64,000 nt of DNA, from the NCBI RefSeq assembly GCF_049347105.1, contig NZ_CP186334.1, forward strand, positions 62,001 to 126,000, in the 5' to 3' direction. Positions 41,164-50,039 of the stretch are shown here, piece by piece. This stretch comes from Gaoshiqia hydrogeniformans. GTDB taxonomy: Bacteria; Bacteroidota; Bacteroidia; Bacteroidales; Prolixibacteraceae. Each line of letters opens with the position of its first letter. Position 1 is the first letter of the stretch. A program made the position numbers and the translations under genes. Below the pieces are notes generated by a model. The model was not told the DNA's origin. It was given only the letters and a program-made list of their open reading frames with translations, and searched no databases.

Positions 41164-41820
41164 ATGTATTCCAACACGGAGGAAAATTATCTAAAAGCGC
41201 TTTTTGAACTCGCCAATGAGGAAGGTGAAGTAAGTATGAATGAACTGGGCAAACGGCTGGACATAAAAATGCCAACCGTAAATAGCATGATGAAAAAGCT
41301 GGGCAATAAACAGCTCGTGCATTACCAGAGCTACAAGCCGGTGCGCCTCACGGAAAAAGGGAAGAAAGAAGCAGCCTTCGTCATACGAAAACACCGGCTT
41401 ACAGAAATGTTCCTACTTGAAAACATGGGGTTTGGATGGGAAGACGTGCATGAAATTGCAGAACAAATTGAGCATATCAAATCCCAGGTATTTTTTGAAA
41501 AGATGGATGAAATCTTAGGTCATCCTAAAATTGATCCGCACGGTTCTCCAATACCTGACACAAATGGTGAAATCGAGAGCCCGGAATACAGTAAACTGGG
41601 TGAGTGCAAGGCAGGTGAAACAGTAAAGTTGATGGCGGTTACCCACCAGGGGGTTGATTTTTTAAAATTCTTAAACAGCCGGGACCTGAAACTGGGGCTA
41701 AAGCTGAAAATAGTTTCAGTTGAAGCCTTCGATGGCAGCATGACTGTCAGTTACAATGGCAAGGTGGCAGAAACGCTGAGCCATATCGTTTGCGAAAAGC
41801 TACTGGTGGAAAGATGCTGA
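41164..41820 (+). CDS. DtxR/MntR-family metal-dependent regulator
   Basis: A 218-residue protein: winged helix (1-65, EENYLKALFELANEEG to IKMPTVNSMMKKLG), dimerisation and metal domain (66-140, EQIEHIKSQVF and GHPKIDPHGSPIP) and a C-terminal SH3/FeoA-like domain (150-218). It senses Fe or Mn. It faces the di-haem/Rieske/porin operon across a dyad, the likely target. Its stop directly meets a decayed coupling-protein gene, so it marks the right edge of the metal cargo. Confidence 0.9.
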   Translation: MYSNTEENYLKALFELANEEGEVSMNELGKRLDIKMPTVNSMMKKLGNKQLVHYQSYKPVRLTEKGKKEAAFVIRKHRLTEMFLLENMGFGWEDVHEIAEQIEHIKSQVFFEKMDEILGHPKIDPHGSPIPDTNGEIESPEYSKLGECKAGETVKLMAVTHQGVDFLKFLNSRDLKLGLKLKIVSVEAFDGSMTVSYNGKVAETLSHIVCEKLLVERC

Positions 41821-41821
41821 A

Positions 41822-42440
41822 TTTGGGCAGTACATTGGTGCTTTTGCTGGATTTTGCCAAAAACGCTCGGAAAGCGCCCTGGCCGTTTCTCCAACAACCT
41901 GCCCTGAGAAAATATTGCCAACAGTATTCTGGATAACTTTACTTTCCTTGTCTCCATAGTCGTGGGGTAGCTGGCTGTAATCCTGAAACCCCTGGCAAAC
42001 AGATACTTTATTGCTTCGTGCCGTGGCAATCAGGTTATCCAGCTCCCGGAAATAACTCGTCGGCAATTCATCGATAATCACTGAACTTTTTATTGGTGTT
42101 TTTTGTTAATCAATTTAACAATCCGGGAATCGTATAATCCCGGGGCGGCACTATAAATGTTTTGCCGGTCGGGGTTGTTGCCCACACAAAGTATTTTGGT
42201 TCTTTAGGGTTATTGATATCAAGTGTAAAATCATCGCCCGTCTGATCCAGTAGAGCTGTTGCGAAATTATCCTTGAATGGGGGATTTTAGCGCTGGCAAT
42301 TTGTCCCTGTAACTGGCCCTGCGCACAACCTTCCCAAGCATTCAGAAAGGGTGATAAATAATTTCCCAGTTCTGGGTAAGATGTCAGGATGGTAAAAGTA
42401 TTGCCATATCTTTTGTTCAGGTAACACTGCCATTCTCAGA
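41822..42440 (-). pseudogene. Decayed MobC/VirD4-type coupling protein of another element
   Basis: Three minus-strand frames together match the coupling protein of CTnDOT-like elements: DQTGDDFTLDINNPKEPK (near 42220-42260), NNPDRQNIYSAALGLYDSRI in another frame, then VIIDELPTSYFRELDNLIATARSNK, GFQDYSQL and ESKVIQNTVGNIFSGQVVGE (41850-42081). Frameshifts occur near 42085 and 42180, and the C-terminal end is lost. The intact coupling gene at 48030 is a distinct family member. This is evidence of an earlier conjugative element. Confidence 0.8.
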
Positions 42441-42511
42441 GCGCAATTAATTAACTAAACATTGCACGCGTCGATAATATGTAGTAATTTACTCCCTATA
42501 AACGATAGAAG

Positions 42512-42679
42512 ATGAAGTATCTGATAGTACTCGGAATTGTGTCCATTATTTCATTTGTGGAGATTATGACGGCGATGGGAACGCATACTTTTAAGGGGTA
42601 TTTCGTTGCCGTGGCGTTGTGGGGAGGGTTTATCTGGTGGGTACTTCGGGACACGAACCGGTCCCGGTCTCGATGGTAA
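42512..42679 (+). CDS. Short membrane protein, 55 residues
   Basis: An ATG-to-TAA frame encoding MKYLIVLGIVSIISFVEIMT and a second hydrophobic stretch ending GGFIWWVLRD, with a Lys/Arg-rich short tail. Two membrane helices with inside-positive ends are consistent with a real small gene. No family known. No TAnnTTTG promoter is found upstream; it sits alone on the plus strand. Confidence 0.45.
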   Translation: MKYLIVLGIVSIISFVEIMTAMGTHTFKGYFVAVALWGGFIWWVLRDTNRSRSRW

Positions 42680-42769
42680 GAATGATAATTATTTTCTTTT
42701 GCTGGCAGGCATTTTACATGTCAGGTGTCTGATTGTACAAAAACGGCCGATATCTTGTTTTGACTGTCT

Positions 42770-43420
42770 TCATTTTCCGCTTGATCCGTGCGCATAATTT
42801 TTCAAGCTTGAATAGACCATTTCCGGTATTCCTTTGCTGACATACATTCTAAGAGATATAAACCGGTCATTTTTAATTTCGTAGGTGTCGATCCGGTTCA
42901 GGATACCACCGTAATCTTTTTCTACCTGATACCCCAGTGAAAAGGGCAGAATGGTATCAGTTTGATGGATGTAAAAGACAGAATATTCCTCATTCGAAGC
43001 AACCCGGATCCTCTTGTAATTGTAACCGTTAAAGCAAGTATCCGGAAGTTCTCTTCGGATATCGTAATTTGGGACAGGCATGTTAACAAAAACAGCCCCA
43101 AAATTTTTTCTGGATAGTGGGTAAAAGTCAAGCAACTCTTTCTTTTTTACCAGTGTGTTTAGAGGAGCAAACATTCTGTCTCGTATGTAGGCGAAAGGCG
43201 GGAATCCGGTCGTATTATTTGTTATGGGAACCTGTTCAATAAATTCATCATCCAGAAAATACAAGGTCGAAATGGGTAGTTGGTAGGAATCATAAAGGTC
43301 TCCGCCGGGATCATTGTAAACGAAAACCTCCAGTTTGATACAACCGGATTTCATTACTGTTTTACCATTGCAACCCATTAGCAATATCAACAAAAGTGAA
43401 AAATAATATCTGTAAAACAT
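42770..43420 (-). CDS. Lipoprotein of unknown function
   Basis: A 216-residue protein with lipobox ILLMGC (Cys17) followed by a beta-rich region (KLEVFVYNDPGGDLYDSYQ, SLGYQVEKDYGG). The family is not recognised. It could be surface-exposed or periplasmic. It lies 3' of the RadC-like gene on the same strand, 123 bp away, in the accessory tail of the conjugation region. Confidence 0.55.
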   Translation of the reverse strand: MFYRYYFSLLLILLMGCNGKTVMKSGCIKLEVFVYNDPGGDLYDSYQLPISTLYFLDDEFIEQVPITNNTTGFPPFAYIRDRMFAPLNTLVKKKELLDFYPLSRKNFGAVFVNMPVPNYDIRRELPDTCFNGYNYKRIRVASNEEYSVFYIHQTDTILPFSLGYQVEKDYGGILNRIDTYEIKNDRFISLRMYVSKGIPEMVYSSLKNYAHGSSGK

Positions 43421-43543
43421 GAGGTATTAGAAAATTTGATTGATACTCTTGTCGGAAACGTATCCTTCAGACAAAGACAAAACCAGATCAAAAGTGATCC
43501 GAATGGGCGTTTTTCCGGATTAACCTGAATGGTCGTTATGAGC

Positions 43544-44617
43544 TTAACGCTTGGGATACCATTGGTATTCGAAGGAGTCATCATAGGCTTTTCCATAGGG
43601 CTGAATCAAATCATCCCCGTCTCTTGGAGAGTTCTTTACTCCTGAATGATACCCAAAAGATTTTTCTGTCAGGACGCCATTGTCTGCATAACTAATCAAT
43701 TCATTATTTTGTATCATGACTGCGTCCAACAGTTTAATTTCCCTTAATCCAAGAAAGCTTTTGAGAAGGTCGACGGCCGCTTCTTCCTGCAGTGCATTGC
43801 CATAAAGGATGACCGCTTCGCCTCCATGCGTCGTTACCCTTGAGGCGATATAACGTGCAAGTTTTTCCACGTTTTTACCAGTCAGTTCTGTTACTTCGGA
43901 AAGAAAATTTCCCATGATCCCCAGGCTGCGGTTTAAAACCAGAAAATTCATTTTATCCCTCTTCCCCAGACGATGTCCGGAGATAAAGGCAGCAACATCT
44001 TTGGAAGATTTAACCTGGATTACTTTTCCGGGATCGAAGTTTTTGTCAAAGACCTGCTTATCAAATGTAAAAATCCCAACAGGGACAGGGGTTTCCTTAT
44101 TTCCCTTGTATCCAATATGATGCTTCGAATCATTAAATACCCCGTACTTTCCCGAGCGCAGGTTAATAATAATTCCATCCTGCAGCCTTTCCTTCAACAC
44201 AGCTTTTAAAACAGCATACATTTTCCTGTCGGCATCAGAAGGCATCAGGTTACCAGACGGATGGTTATGAACGAAGTAAACCTGATCGGGCTGAATTCGA
44301 TCCGCTCCTTCAATAATGGCGGGAACATTAACTAGAGTGCTGTTAAAATTGCCCATTCCGAGGTGCTGAATGACCGATTGCCGGTTTTTAATGTAAACAG
44401 CAAAGGAATTTTCTACTGCCTCGTCTTCCAGCTTGTTGAAGATGTATGCTACGTCTTCCATTGACTCAATCTGTGCGGGTGCAAAATAGCCAAAGTGACC
44501 TTTCTCGGTAAAAACCCGCTCAACGTAAGAAAATTCACCCGGTTTTAAACCCGGGAGCCTGTTTTCGAAGGGTTTCAACTGATTATCTTCCTGTGGATTA
44601 TTAAAAGCTTGCGTCAT
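43544..44617 (-). CDS. RadC-like JAB-domain protein
   Basis: A 357-residue protein. Residues about 25-185 form a JAB/MPN domain with YFVHNHPSGNLMPSDAD, matching the HxHxSG-x-x-x-PSxxD metal motif of RadC. The C-terminal 170 residues (VKSSKDVAAFISG, GEAVILYGNALQEEA) form a second unknown domain. RadC-like proteins are common on Bacteroidota mobile elements, of unsettled biochemical role. It lies 7 bp after the next upstream gene's stop. Confidence 0.8.
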   Translation of the reverse strand: MTQAFNNPQEDNQLKPFENRLPGLKPGEFSYVERVFTEKGHFGYFAPAQIESMEDVAYIFNKLEDEAVENSFAVYIKNRQSVIQHLGMGNFNSTLVNVPAIIEGADRIQPDQVYFVHNHPSGNLMPSDADRKMYAVLKAVLKERLQDGIIINLRSGKYGVFNDSKHHIGYKGNKETPVPVGIFTFDKQVFDKNFDPGKVIQVKSSKDVAAFISGHRLGKRDKMNFLVLNRSLGIMGNFLSEVTELTGKNVEKLARYIASRVTTHGGEAVILYGNALQEEAAVDLLKSFLGLREIKLLDAVMIQNNELISYADNGVLTEKSFGYHSGVKNSPRDGDDLIQPYGKAYDDSFEYQWYPKR

Positions 44618-44624
44618 TTTTAAA

Positions 44625-45266
44625 TTAAAAAGGATTAAAGACCGGCGCCGGCCGGATCATTTCTAAATAGGAATTAAAACCTTTGGCTTTCCGGGTGCGC
44701 ACTGAAGTTCTGTAACCGCTCAACCGGCAAAACCGGAAAAGCGAAAGAAGGTCGGGAGAAATTTCTGCACCAAACCTTCCTGCATTAGTATGGACTTTAC
44801 CGTTTTCCATCCGGATGGTCGGCTCATAACCGTCCAGAAGGCAGGCCAGCCGTACATCCCAGATTCTGTCGAAAAAAGGATGCCCGTTTACCAGAACGAA
44901 CCTGGCCCCGTTACAACGGGCTTTTATCTTTTGAATAAATTCAAATCCTGGCCGGGAGCCGACAGCTAGAAAAGCAGGAATAAGCATCGGCTTTTTGTTT
45001 TTGAATACCTGCCAGAAGGCCATCAGTTCCAGTGCGGATGCAAAAAGAAAGACCTGTCTGGAAAGAAGATCGTCCGGTCTGAATTCCAGAAAAAATTCTG
45101 TTGGGGTCAAGACGGTTGTATCCGGCAAAACCTTTTCCGGAAGCGGACAATGGAAATCTTCCAAAACGGAGCTGGGAAAGATAAGCTCCCCGGTATCCAA
45201 CTCCCGGAAGTATGCTTGAAATTCATGTACAGTGTCCGGGAAAAATCCCAGACGATCCAAAATCAT
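44625..45266 (-). CDS. Accessory mobile-element protein, unknown
   Basis: A 213-residue cytosolic protein. The middle (VFLFASALELMAFW, LIPAFLAVGSRPGFEF, RFVLVNGHPFFDRIWDVRLA) has a Rossmann/toprim-like alternation of strands and helices with conserved acidic spots, but no motif I can name. Its ATG overlaps the upstream gene's stop by 4 bp, so it is in one operon with it and with the RadC-like gene. Confidence 0.6.
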   Translation of the reverse strand: MILDRLGFFPDTVHEFQAYFRELDTGELIFPSSVLEDFHCPLPEKVLPDTTVLTPTEFFLEFRPDDLLSRQVFLFASALELMAFWQVFKNKKPMLIPAFLAVGSRPGFEFIQKIKARCNGARFVLVNGHPFFDRIWDVRLACLLDGYEPTIRMENGKVHTNAGRFGAEISPDLLSLFRFCRLSGYRTSVRTRKAKGFNSYLEMIRPAPVFNPF

Positions 45267-46546
45267 CGCCTGAGGGTTTTGCGGGTATTCTCTTGCTGCA
45301 GATCCGGAACGGAGGTCAAATCACTTCCATGGGGTTGCCCTGATGGGCGATTGGCCTCGTCGGTTTCTGCCTTGACGGTTGGCATTTCCCTATCATCGGC
45401 TTCAGTATCATTGGTTTTCAGCTTAATACTGTTGTCGTTTCTGCCGGGACCGGCGGACGCCTGCCGAATTTCTTCCTGTAAAAAATCCAAATCGCGAGCA
45501 ATTTCACGGTCTTCGGGATATCTGGCTTGCTTTTGTTCCAGATCGCGCTGAACTTTATGGAGCGCATCCAAATATCCTTTGGAGTAGATATTTTCTTCCT
45601 GCTTTTGCTTCTTCCCGGCCCTGATAAGGGCTTCAACCCCTTTGTAAAGGACATAGGAAAGGCCTCCATCCACAAGCAGAGACACAATAAACATGCTGCG
45701 GTTTGCCCGGACAGCTGCTTCGGCTGCCGGTGAAGGCTGAATTTTGAGACCATTATCCACCTCAATCTCTTCACCTTCCCGGTAACGTTTTTTTTGCCGG
45801 GGAGAAAGCGGCTGGCCGTTGACTTCTTCGGGAACATTCACCTGATCGGCGTCGATGCTGACAAAACTGTTGGTATCCCGGTCAAACTCGTAGATGACCG
45901 TTTTCTCCCGCTTGTTTTTTTCGACGAAATCGGCCACCTCCCAATTCAATCTATCGGCGGTTTCCCATTTGGAACCAACCACACTATACTGTTCGTCCCG
46001 GACCGGTACCTGTACCCTGACTTTTTCCCGCCCTTTCAGAAAAAGCTGGATTTCATCCCCGATCTGTCGCCCGGATTCCTGCAACGCCCGCTTTAGGTCA
46101 ACTCCCCAAACATGGGTTTTGCTGCCGTCCCTTTTTTCCAGTTCGATATAAAAACTCGATGTGTTGGCATCATCGAATTGGTATGGAGCATCGCCAAAAG
46201 CGGTGATTTTGCCAAAGGCTGCTTCCTTCCGGGCGAATGTGCCTCCTCTGGAAAAGGCCTTGTCTTCCTCCCCGCTAAGGTTTGGATGCGGCATTTTCTC
46301 CCGGTAAATCGGGTGGACAAACAAACCCACTGATCCGTCAGCCTTTTTACGTAAAGAGAGTTTGGCATCCAGCGAAGTGTTTTCAGCCCCTTCGATTTTC
46401 AGATTTTGTAAATGGATAAATGAGGTCTGTCCACCGCTTAAAAGGGCCTCTTTGTTTTTCCGGTCCAGCAGAAGGTTGCTGCCGTCGTGTAACCCGAGGG
46501 CCTGCAAATCTTTCACAGGTATGTCCTCCAGCTTAAATGTTGTCAT
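45263..46546 (-). CDS. DUF4099/DUF3945-like mobile-element protein
   Basis: A 427-residue protein. The start (FKLEDIPVKDLQALGLHDG, LLSGGQTSFIHL) matches the DUF4099-type domain, and KKADGSVGLFVHPIYREK a DUF3945-like unit. A membrane-like helix (about 300-320, SMFIVSLLVDGGLSYVLYKG) and an acidic, disordered tail follow. Such proteins occur in the conjugation/accessory region of Bacteroidota elements. Functions unknown; may bind DNA or processing proteins. The next gene starts 4 bp past its end. Confidence 0.65.
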   Translation of the reverse strand: MTTFKLEDIPVKDLQALGLHDGSNLLLDRKNKEALLSGGQTSFIHLQNLKIEGAENTSLDAKLSLRKKADGSVGLFVHPIYREKMPHPNLSGEEDKAFSRGGTFARKEAAFGKITAFGDAPYQFDDANTSSFYIELEKRDGSKTHVWGVDLKRALQESGRQIGDEIQLFLKGREKVRVQVPVRDEQYSVVGSKWETADRLNWEVADFVEKNKREKTVIYEFDRDTNSFVSIDADQVNVPEEVNGQPLSPRQKKRYREGEEIEVDNGLKIQPSPAAEAAVRANRSMFIVSLLVDGGLSYVLYKGVEALIRAGKKQKQEENIYSKGYLDALHKVQRDLEQKQARYPEDREIARDLDFLQEEIRQASAGPGRNDNSIKLKTNDTEADDREMPTVKAETDEANRPSGQPHGSDLTSVPDLQQENTRKTLRR

Positions 46547-46550
46547 ACTT

Positions 46551-47714
46551 TTAACGTTTTAAGGATTGATGTGATTGAGTTACTGGTTCATTCTTCACTG
46601 CTTTTTCAATGGATTCCGGCTCCGTTTGACCTTGTTTGGCTTTCATCAGCGACCGGTAAAGCCCATCTTCGGGAGATAACCGGATCAGTTTTCCACTCTG
46701 CAGGTGATCCACTTGTATCCGGTGGCCGGGAAGAAGTCCCGAAATCTCATAATCGGCTCCGTTGTGCCGGACCCGTTCCCTGAACTGGAAGGGGTGTTTA
46801 CGGGTGTTTGCTTCCTGAATATTCCGCTTGTGCTGAAAGGACAGGATATAGTCGGTAATTTTCTGGGCATCCGATGAGGCACAGTACAGCTCAAAGGGTT
46901 CATTCTTGAGGATGGAGGCCCAACTTTTGACGTAAGCTGCATGCCGGCCAAAGTCGTGGCCCAGCTTCAAATGGCTGCCGGTCATCAGGCTGGCAATTTC
47001 TGCCCGAAGTTCCTCCCGGGCATATTCCGTTCCAAAACTGGCGACCATCGGCCGGTTAAGCCGGCTGCTGTGCCCGGTCCAATGGCCCATTTCATGCAGA
47101 AGAACGGCATAATATCGCGCAGCATCAGTAAACTGATTTTTCCTGGGCAGGGTAATCGTGTCGGCCGCAGGATTATAAAATGCTTTGTTTCCTCCGTGAT
47201 GGATCTTGGCCCGGGAGTTCCGAACAAGCTCTTCAGCCCCTTTGATGTCTTCCCACTTTTGTTCAGGACTTGTATTCACTTCCAGAGAAGGAATCCCGCG
47301 TATGTCTTTCGCGTTAAATACAAAGGCTGAGGTGATAACGGGACGTTCGAGCCGAACCATTTGGGTGAGCGGATTCCCCTTTTCGTCTAGCATCGGATTT
47401 CCATTCTCGTCCCGCACCTGCTGACGCTCTTGCAGCTTGACGTAGTTAATCAAGGTGCCCTTGGCTCCTTTTTCGACATTCCATCCTCCGCTCTGCGCCT
47501 GCTTATAGGTTAGCCAGCGGGGATCCTGATGTCCCTGCATCATCAGCCATATTGAATTCATACCCCGGTATGCCTTACCGGTTGTCGGGTTAAAAGGAAG
47601 CATGAACTCCTGATGGTCATTCCAGGGCTTTTGAAAAGGGGAAGTCCCCTTCTCCAACTGATCGATCAGTTTTTGAGCTACCTGTTCGAACAAGGGTTTT
47701 CGTTCATTAGCCAT
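46551..47714 (-). CDS. ArdC-like antirestriction protein with zincin domain
   Basis: With start at 47714 (strong GGAGG seven bases upstream) the protein has 387 residues. N-terminal ssDNA-binding ArdC domain (about 5-120, GKAYRGMNSIWLMM, WLTYKQAQSGGWNVEKGAKG) and zincin-like metallopeptidase domain with LLHEMGHWTGH (HExxH) and a downstream ELRAEIAS Glu. ArdC proteins protect incoming conjugal ssDNA from restriction. It sits next to the coupling protein operon; useful near a type I RM system in the same window. The upstream start at 47834 would have no ribosome site. Confidence 0.85.
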   Translation of the reverse strand: MANERKPLFEQVAQKLIDQLEKGTSPFQKPWNDHQEFMLPFNPTTGKAYRGMNSIWLMMQGHQDPRWLTYKQAQSGGWNVEKGAKGTLINYVKLQERQQVRDENGNPMLDEKGNPLTQMVRLERPVITSAFVFNAKDIRGIPSLEVNTSPEQKWEDIKGAEELVRNSRAKIHHGGNKAFYNPAADTITLPRKNQFTDAARYYAVLLHEMGHWTGHSSRLNRPMVASFGTEYAREELRAEIASLMTGSHLKLGHDFGRHAAYVKSWASILKNEPFELYCASSDAQKITDYILSFQHKRNIQEANTRKHPFQFRERVRHNGADYEISGLLPGHRIQVDHLQSGKLIRLSPEDGLYRSLMKAKQGQTEPESIEKAVKNEPVTQSHQSLKR

Positions 47715-47865
47715 GCTGACCTCCTTCCTCCGGCATATCAGACCGGTCCCAAAAATTAACTTCCAGGAATAACGCTTCTTCTGAAAGGAGCGAAACCGAT
47801 GTGCCGGGCTCTGCAATTTCCGCCAGCCGGTCAATACATTTCTGCTTCAGTGATTCTGTTGTCAT
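47707..47865 (-). CDS. 52-residue protein between coupling protein and ArdC genes
   Basis: ATG 47865 to TAA 47707, encoding MTTESLKQKCIDRLAEIAEP then a short acidic end. Its stop overlaps the ArdC start by 8 bp and the gene's 3' end includes the ArdC Shine-Dalgarno site, so it could drive coupled translation. A 37-residue amphipathic N-part is predicted helical. Reasonable but unproven gene. Confidence 0.5.
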   Translation of the reverse strand: MTTESLKQKCIDRLAEIAEPGTSVSLLSEEALFLEVNFWDRSDMPEEGGQHG

Positions 47866-47969
47866 AAAATTGAGTTTTGAATGGGTTAATTTCTTTTGAG
47901 TAGTCCGGTAAGAAACCGGATAAATGAAGGGTGGGGACCACCGACCGGCGATCCTGAAACGTATAAAAA

Positions 47970-47996
47970 CGAAAAAACCGCCTTGTTGGCGCGGTT
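47970..47996 (-). terminator. Intrinsic terminator after the conjugation operon
   Basis: On the minus strand AACCGC, a 9-nt loop, GCGGTT and then TTTTCG: a 6-bp GC-rich stem with T-run, 35-60 bp after the coupling-protein stop (48030). It separates the main tra transcript from the ArdC unit. Confidence 0.65.
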
Positions 47997-48029
47997 CGTG
48001 CGTGATAGGATAATTTTCGGCAACGCCTT

Positions 48030-50009
48030 TTAGCCGGACATGATTTTCTGGACCATCTGCGAAACCTCTCTGTTAACTTTATCAAAATTAGCAAACAGTA
48101 TTTCTTCCTGTTTGCCCTGAAAATCATAGTAGACAGGCATTGGCAGATAGCTTGTTTCTTCCCTCCGGATTGTCTCCATGTCCAGGTTCACGCGGCAACG
48201 AACGGCTGAGGTGGTGTATTCACCGGAGAATCGGTTATTGTCGGGAACGTCCCGTGCAACCAGGCCGACCATTTCACCGGTAGCCAGCGAAGCGATTTTA
48301 CCGGCAGGGATCAGTGATTCGAGTTTTTCATTCAGCCCCATCGAGGTTCTGCTCCGGTCGATGGTTAGTGTTTCTCCCGTTTGTTTGACCTTCCCGAACA
48401 GCCGTTCCAGCCAATCCAAGGTTTCCTTGTGCCTTACGGAACCGGCAAGGATGTTTCCGATAACCGAATTGATCGTTTCGGCCGTTTCCCTTCCATATTG
48501 CTGACGAAACTGGGGCAGTTCCTGCAGGCCCAGGATCACGGCCACTTTGTTACTGCGGGCCGTAGCGATCAGGTTTTCTACCTTGTGGATAAACAGGGTA
48601 GGGACTTCATCGGCGACAATCGCCGCCGGCAGGTTCCCCCTCGAATTGATCAGGCGGATCAGCCGGTTGACAATCAGGGCATACAAAGTCGAATTGATAT
48701 TCTGGGTGGCTGGATCGTTGGCCAACACCAGAATGGCCGGGTGCCCGGGATCCGATATTTTCAGGTTAAAATCATCTCCCGAAAACACCCAAAATGACTC
48801 TTTGGTGGCCAGCCGGCTGATAAATATCTTCAAGGTGCCGACCTGTCCCTCCAACTGGTCAAAGGCCCGTTTGTTGAAGGCGCTCATGAACGGGGAAAGC
48901 AGGCTTGGAAGTTCCGGGTTAGTCAGCATGACAGTGAAAATCTCCTCATACGATTTATTCAGAAAAGCCATCAAATGAGGCATGGAGGAGTATTTTCCGT
49001 TTTCGTGCCTAGCCAGAAAATAGACTGCACAGGACAGAAAGTTAATGGCCGATTGAGTGAAAAACTGATCCGATCCGTACGATTTGTCTCCTTTTTTCAA
49101 AGCCTCCACCAATGCTTCGGATATTTCCTGCGCTTCTGCCAGCGTTTGGACGTATTCCGGGTTCAGGGGGTTGATCCGGTTGCTCCGCGACACGTCATTA
49201 AGGTTGATCACATGGAACCGGTAGTTTTTCATCCTTCCCTGCTGCCGGGCAAGGCAGTAGTGATAGTAGGCAATCTGTCCCAGGTCGGGAAATTTAAAAT
49301 CATACAGGCAAAGGGTAAAATCTTTGCCCATCAACTGTCGGATCGCCGGGGTGATGACACCGAAAGATTTTCCGGATCCGGGGGTTCCGATCACCAGTAT
49401 CCCCCGGAAAGGATTCATGTTGATGAACCCTTTGTGTACCCTTTTTTTATAATAAAAAAGCATTGGTATGTTGACAGAAGTTTTCGTGTTGAGCAACCTG
49501 GTATCCTGCATAAAAGATTCTCCCTCCACGTTCCACTTGTCCTTTCCCAATCCGGATTTGATCAGCTTGGAAATGTTGTCAATAGCGGTGGAGCTCAGAA
49601 TGGCGCCCAGAAGGGAACAGACGATGTATCCCGCGTCAGGGAAATTTGTGTATGGCAAAAAATCCTTCCCCGGATAATACGGAATTTTTCTGAGGACAAC
49701 CAAACTGCCAAACATCAGGCAGAGGCCCATGAGCAATGGAAGAACGATCTGCTTTTTGGGATCCATATCCGGCTTTTTGCGGGCTAAGGTCCCTATTCCT
49801 ACAAGGGAGATCAGTAGCAAGGAAAAAAGTTTGGTATAAAGCGGGTCGCGAAACAGGATCACGGTTTGCAGCCGGTTAAATGGGGTTACCAGCGGCCCAA
49901 AAATCTCCGGTGACCGATACAGGTTAATGATGATATCCAACAGCACAAAAAGGTAAACGCCAAATTGCATGAAACTGTACATTTTCTGCTGTTCCCGGGT
50001 TTCGTCCAT
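48030..50009 (-). CDS. VirD4-type coupling ATPase (T4CP)
   Basis: A 659-residue inner-membrane ATPase. Four predicted N-terminal membrane helices (about 15-145), then Walker A GTPGSGKS (208-215), a SGDDFNLKISDPGHPAIL segment, Walker B near ADEVPTL (~467) and ATARSNKVAVILGLQELPQ. It recruits the relaxase-DNA complex to the secretion channel. It is the last gene of the tra operon. Family-typical length; no missing motif. The relaxase it would serve is not in this window. Confidence 0.9.
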   Translation of the reverse strand: MDETREQQKMYSFMQFGVYLFVLLDIIINLYRSPEIFGPLVTPFNRLQTVILFRDPLYTKLFSLLLISLVGIGTLARKKPDMDPKKQIVLPLLMGLCLMFGSLVVLRKIPYYPGKDFLPYTNFPDAGYIVCSLLGAILSSTAIDNISKLIKSGLGKDKWNVEGESFMQDTRLLNTKTSVNIPMLFYYKKRVHKGFINMNPFRGILVIGTPGSGKSFGVITPAIRQLMGKDFTLCLYDFKFPDLGQIAYYHYCLARQQGRMKNYRFHVINLNDVSRSNRINPLNPEYVQTLAEAQEISEALVEALKKGDKSYGSDQFFTQSAINFLSCAVYFLARHENGKYSSMPHLMAFLNKSYEEIFTVMLTNPELPSLLSPFMSAFNKRAFDQLEGQVGTLKIFISRLATKESFWVFSGDDFNLKISDPGHPAILVLANDPATQNINSTLYALIVNRLIRLINSRGNLPAAIVADEVPTLFIHKVENLIATARSNKVAVILGLQELPQFRQQYGRETAETINSVIGNILAGSVRHKETLDWLERLFGKVKQTGETLTIDRSRTSMGLNEKLESLIPAGKIASLATGEMVGLVARDVPDNNRFSGEYTTSAVRCRVNLDMETIRREETSYLPMPVYYDFQGKQEEILFANFDKVNREVSQMVQKIMSG

Positions 50010-50039
50010 GTCAATCTGTTTTAAAAAGAAGTTTTGTTT

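Noticed and set aside
47831..48127. 98-codon minus-strand frame overlapping the end of the coupling gene
   Set aside because: It spans the intrinsic terminator and overlaps two real genes in another frame.
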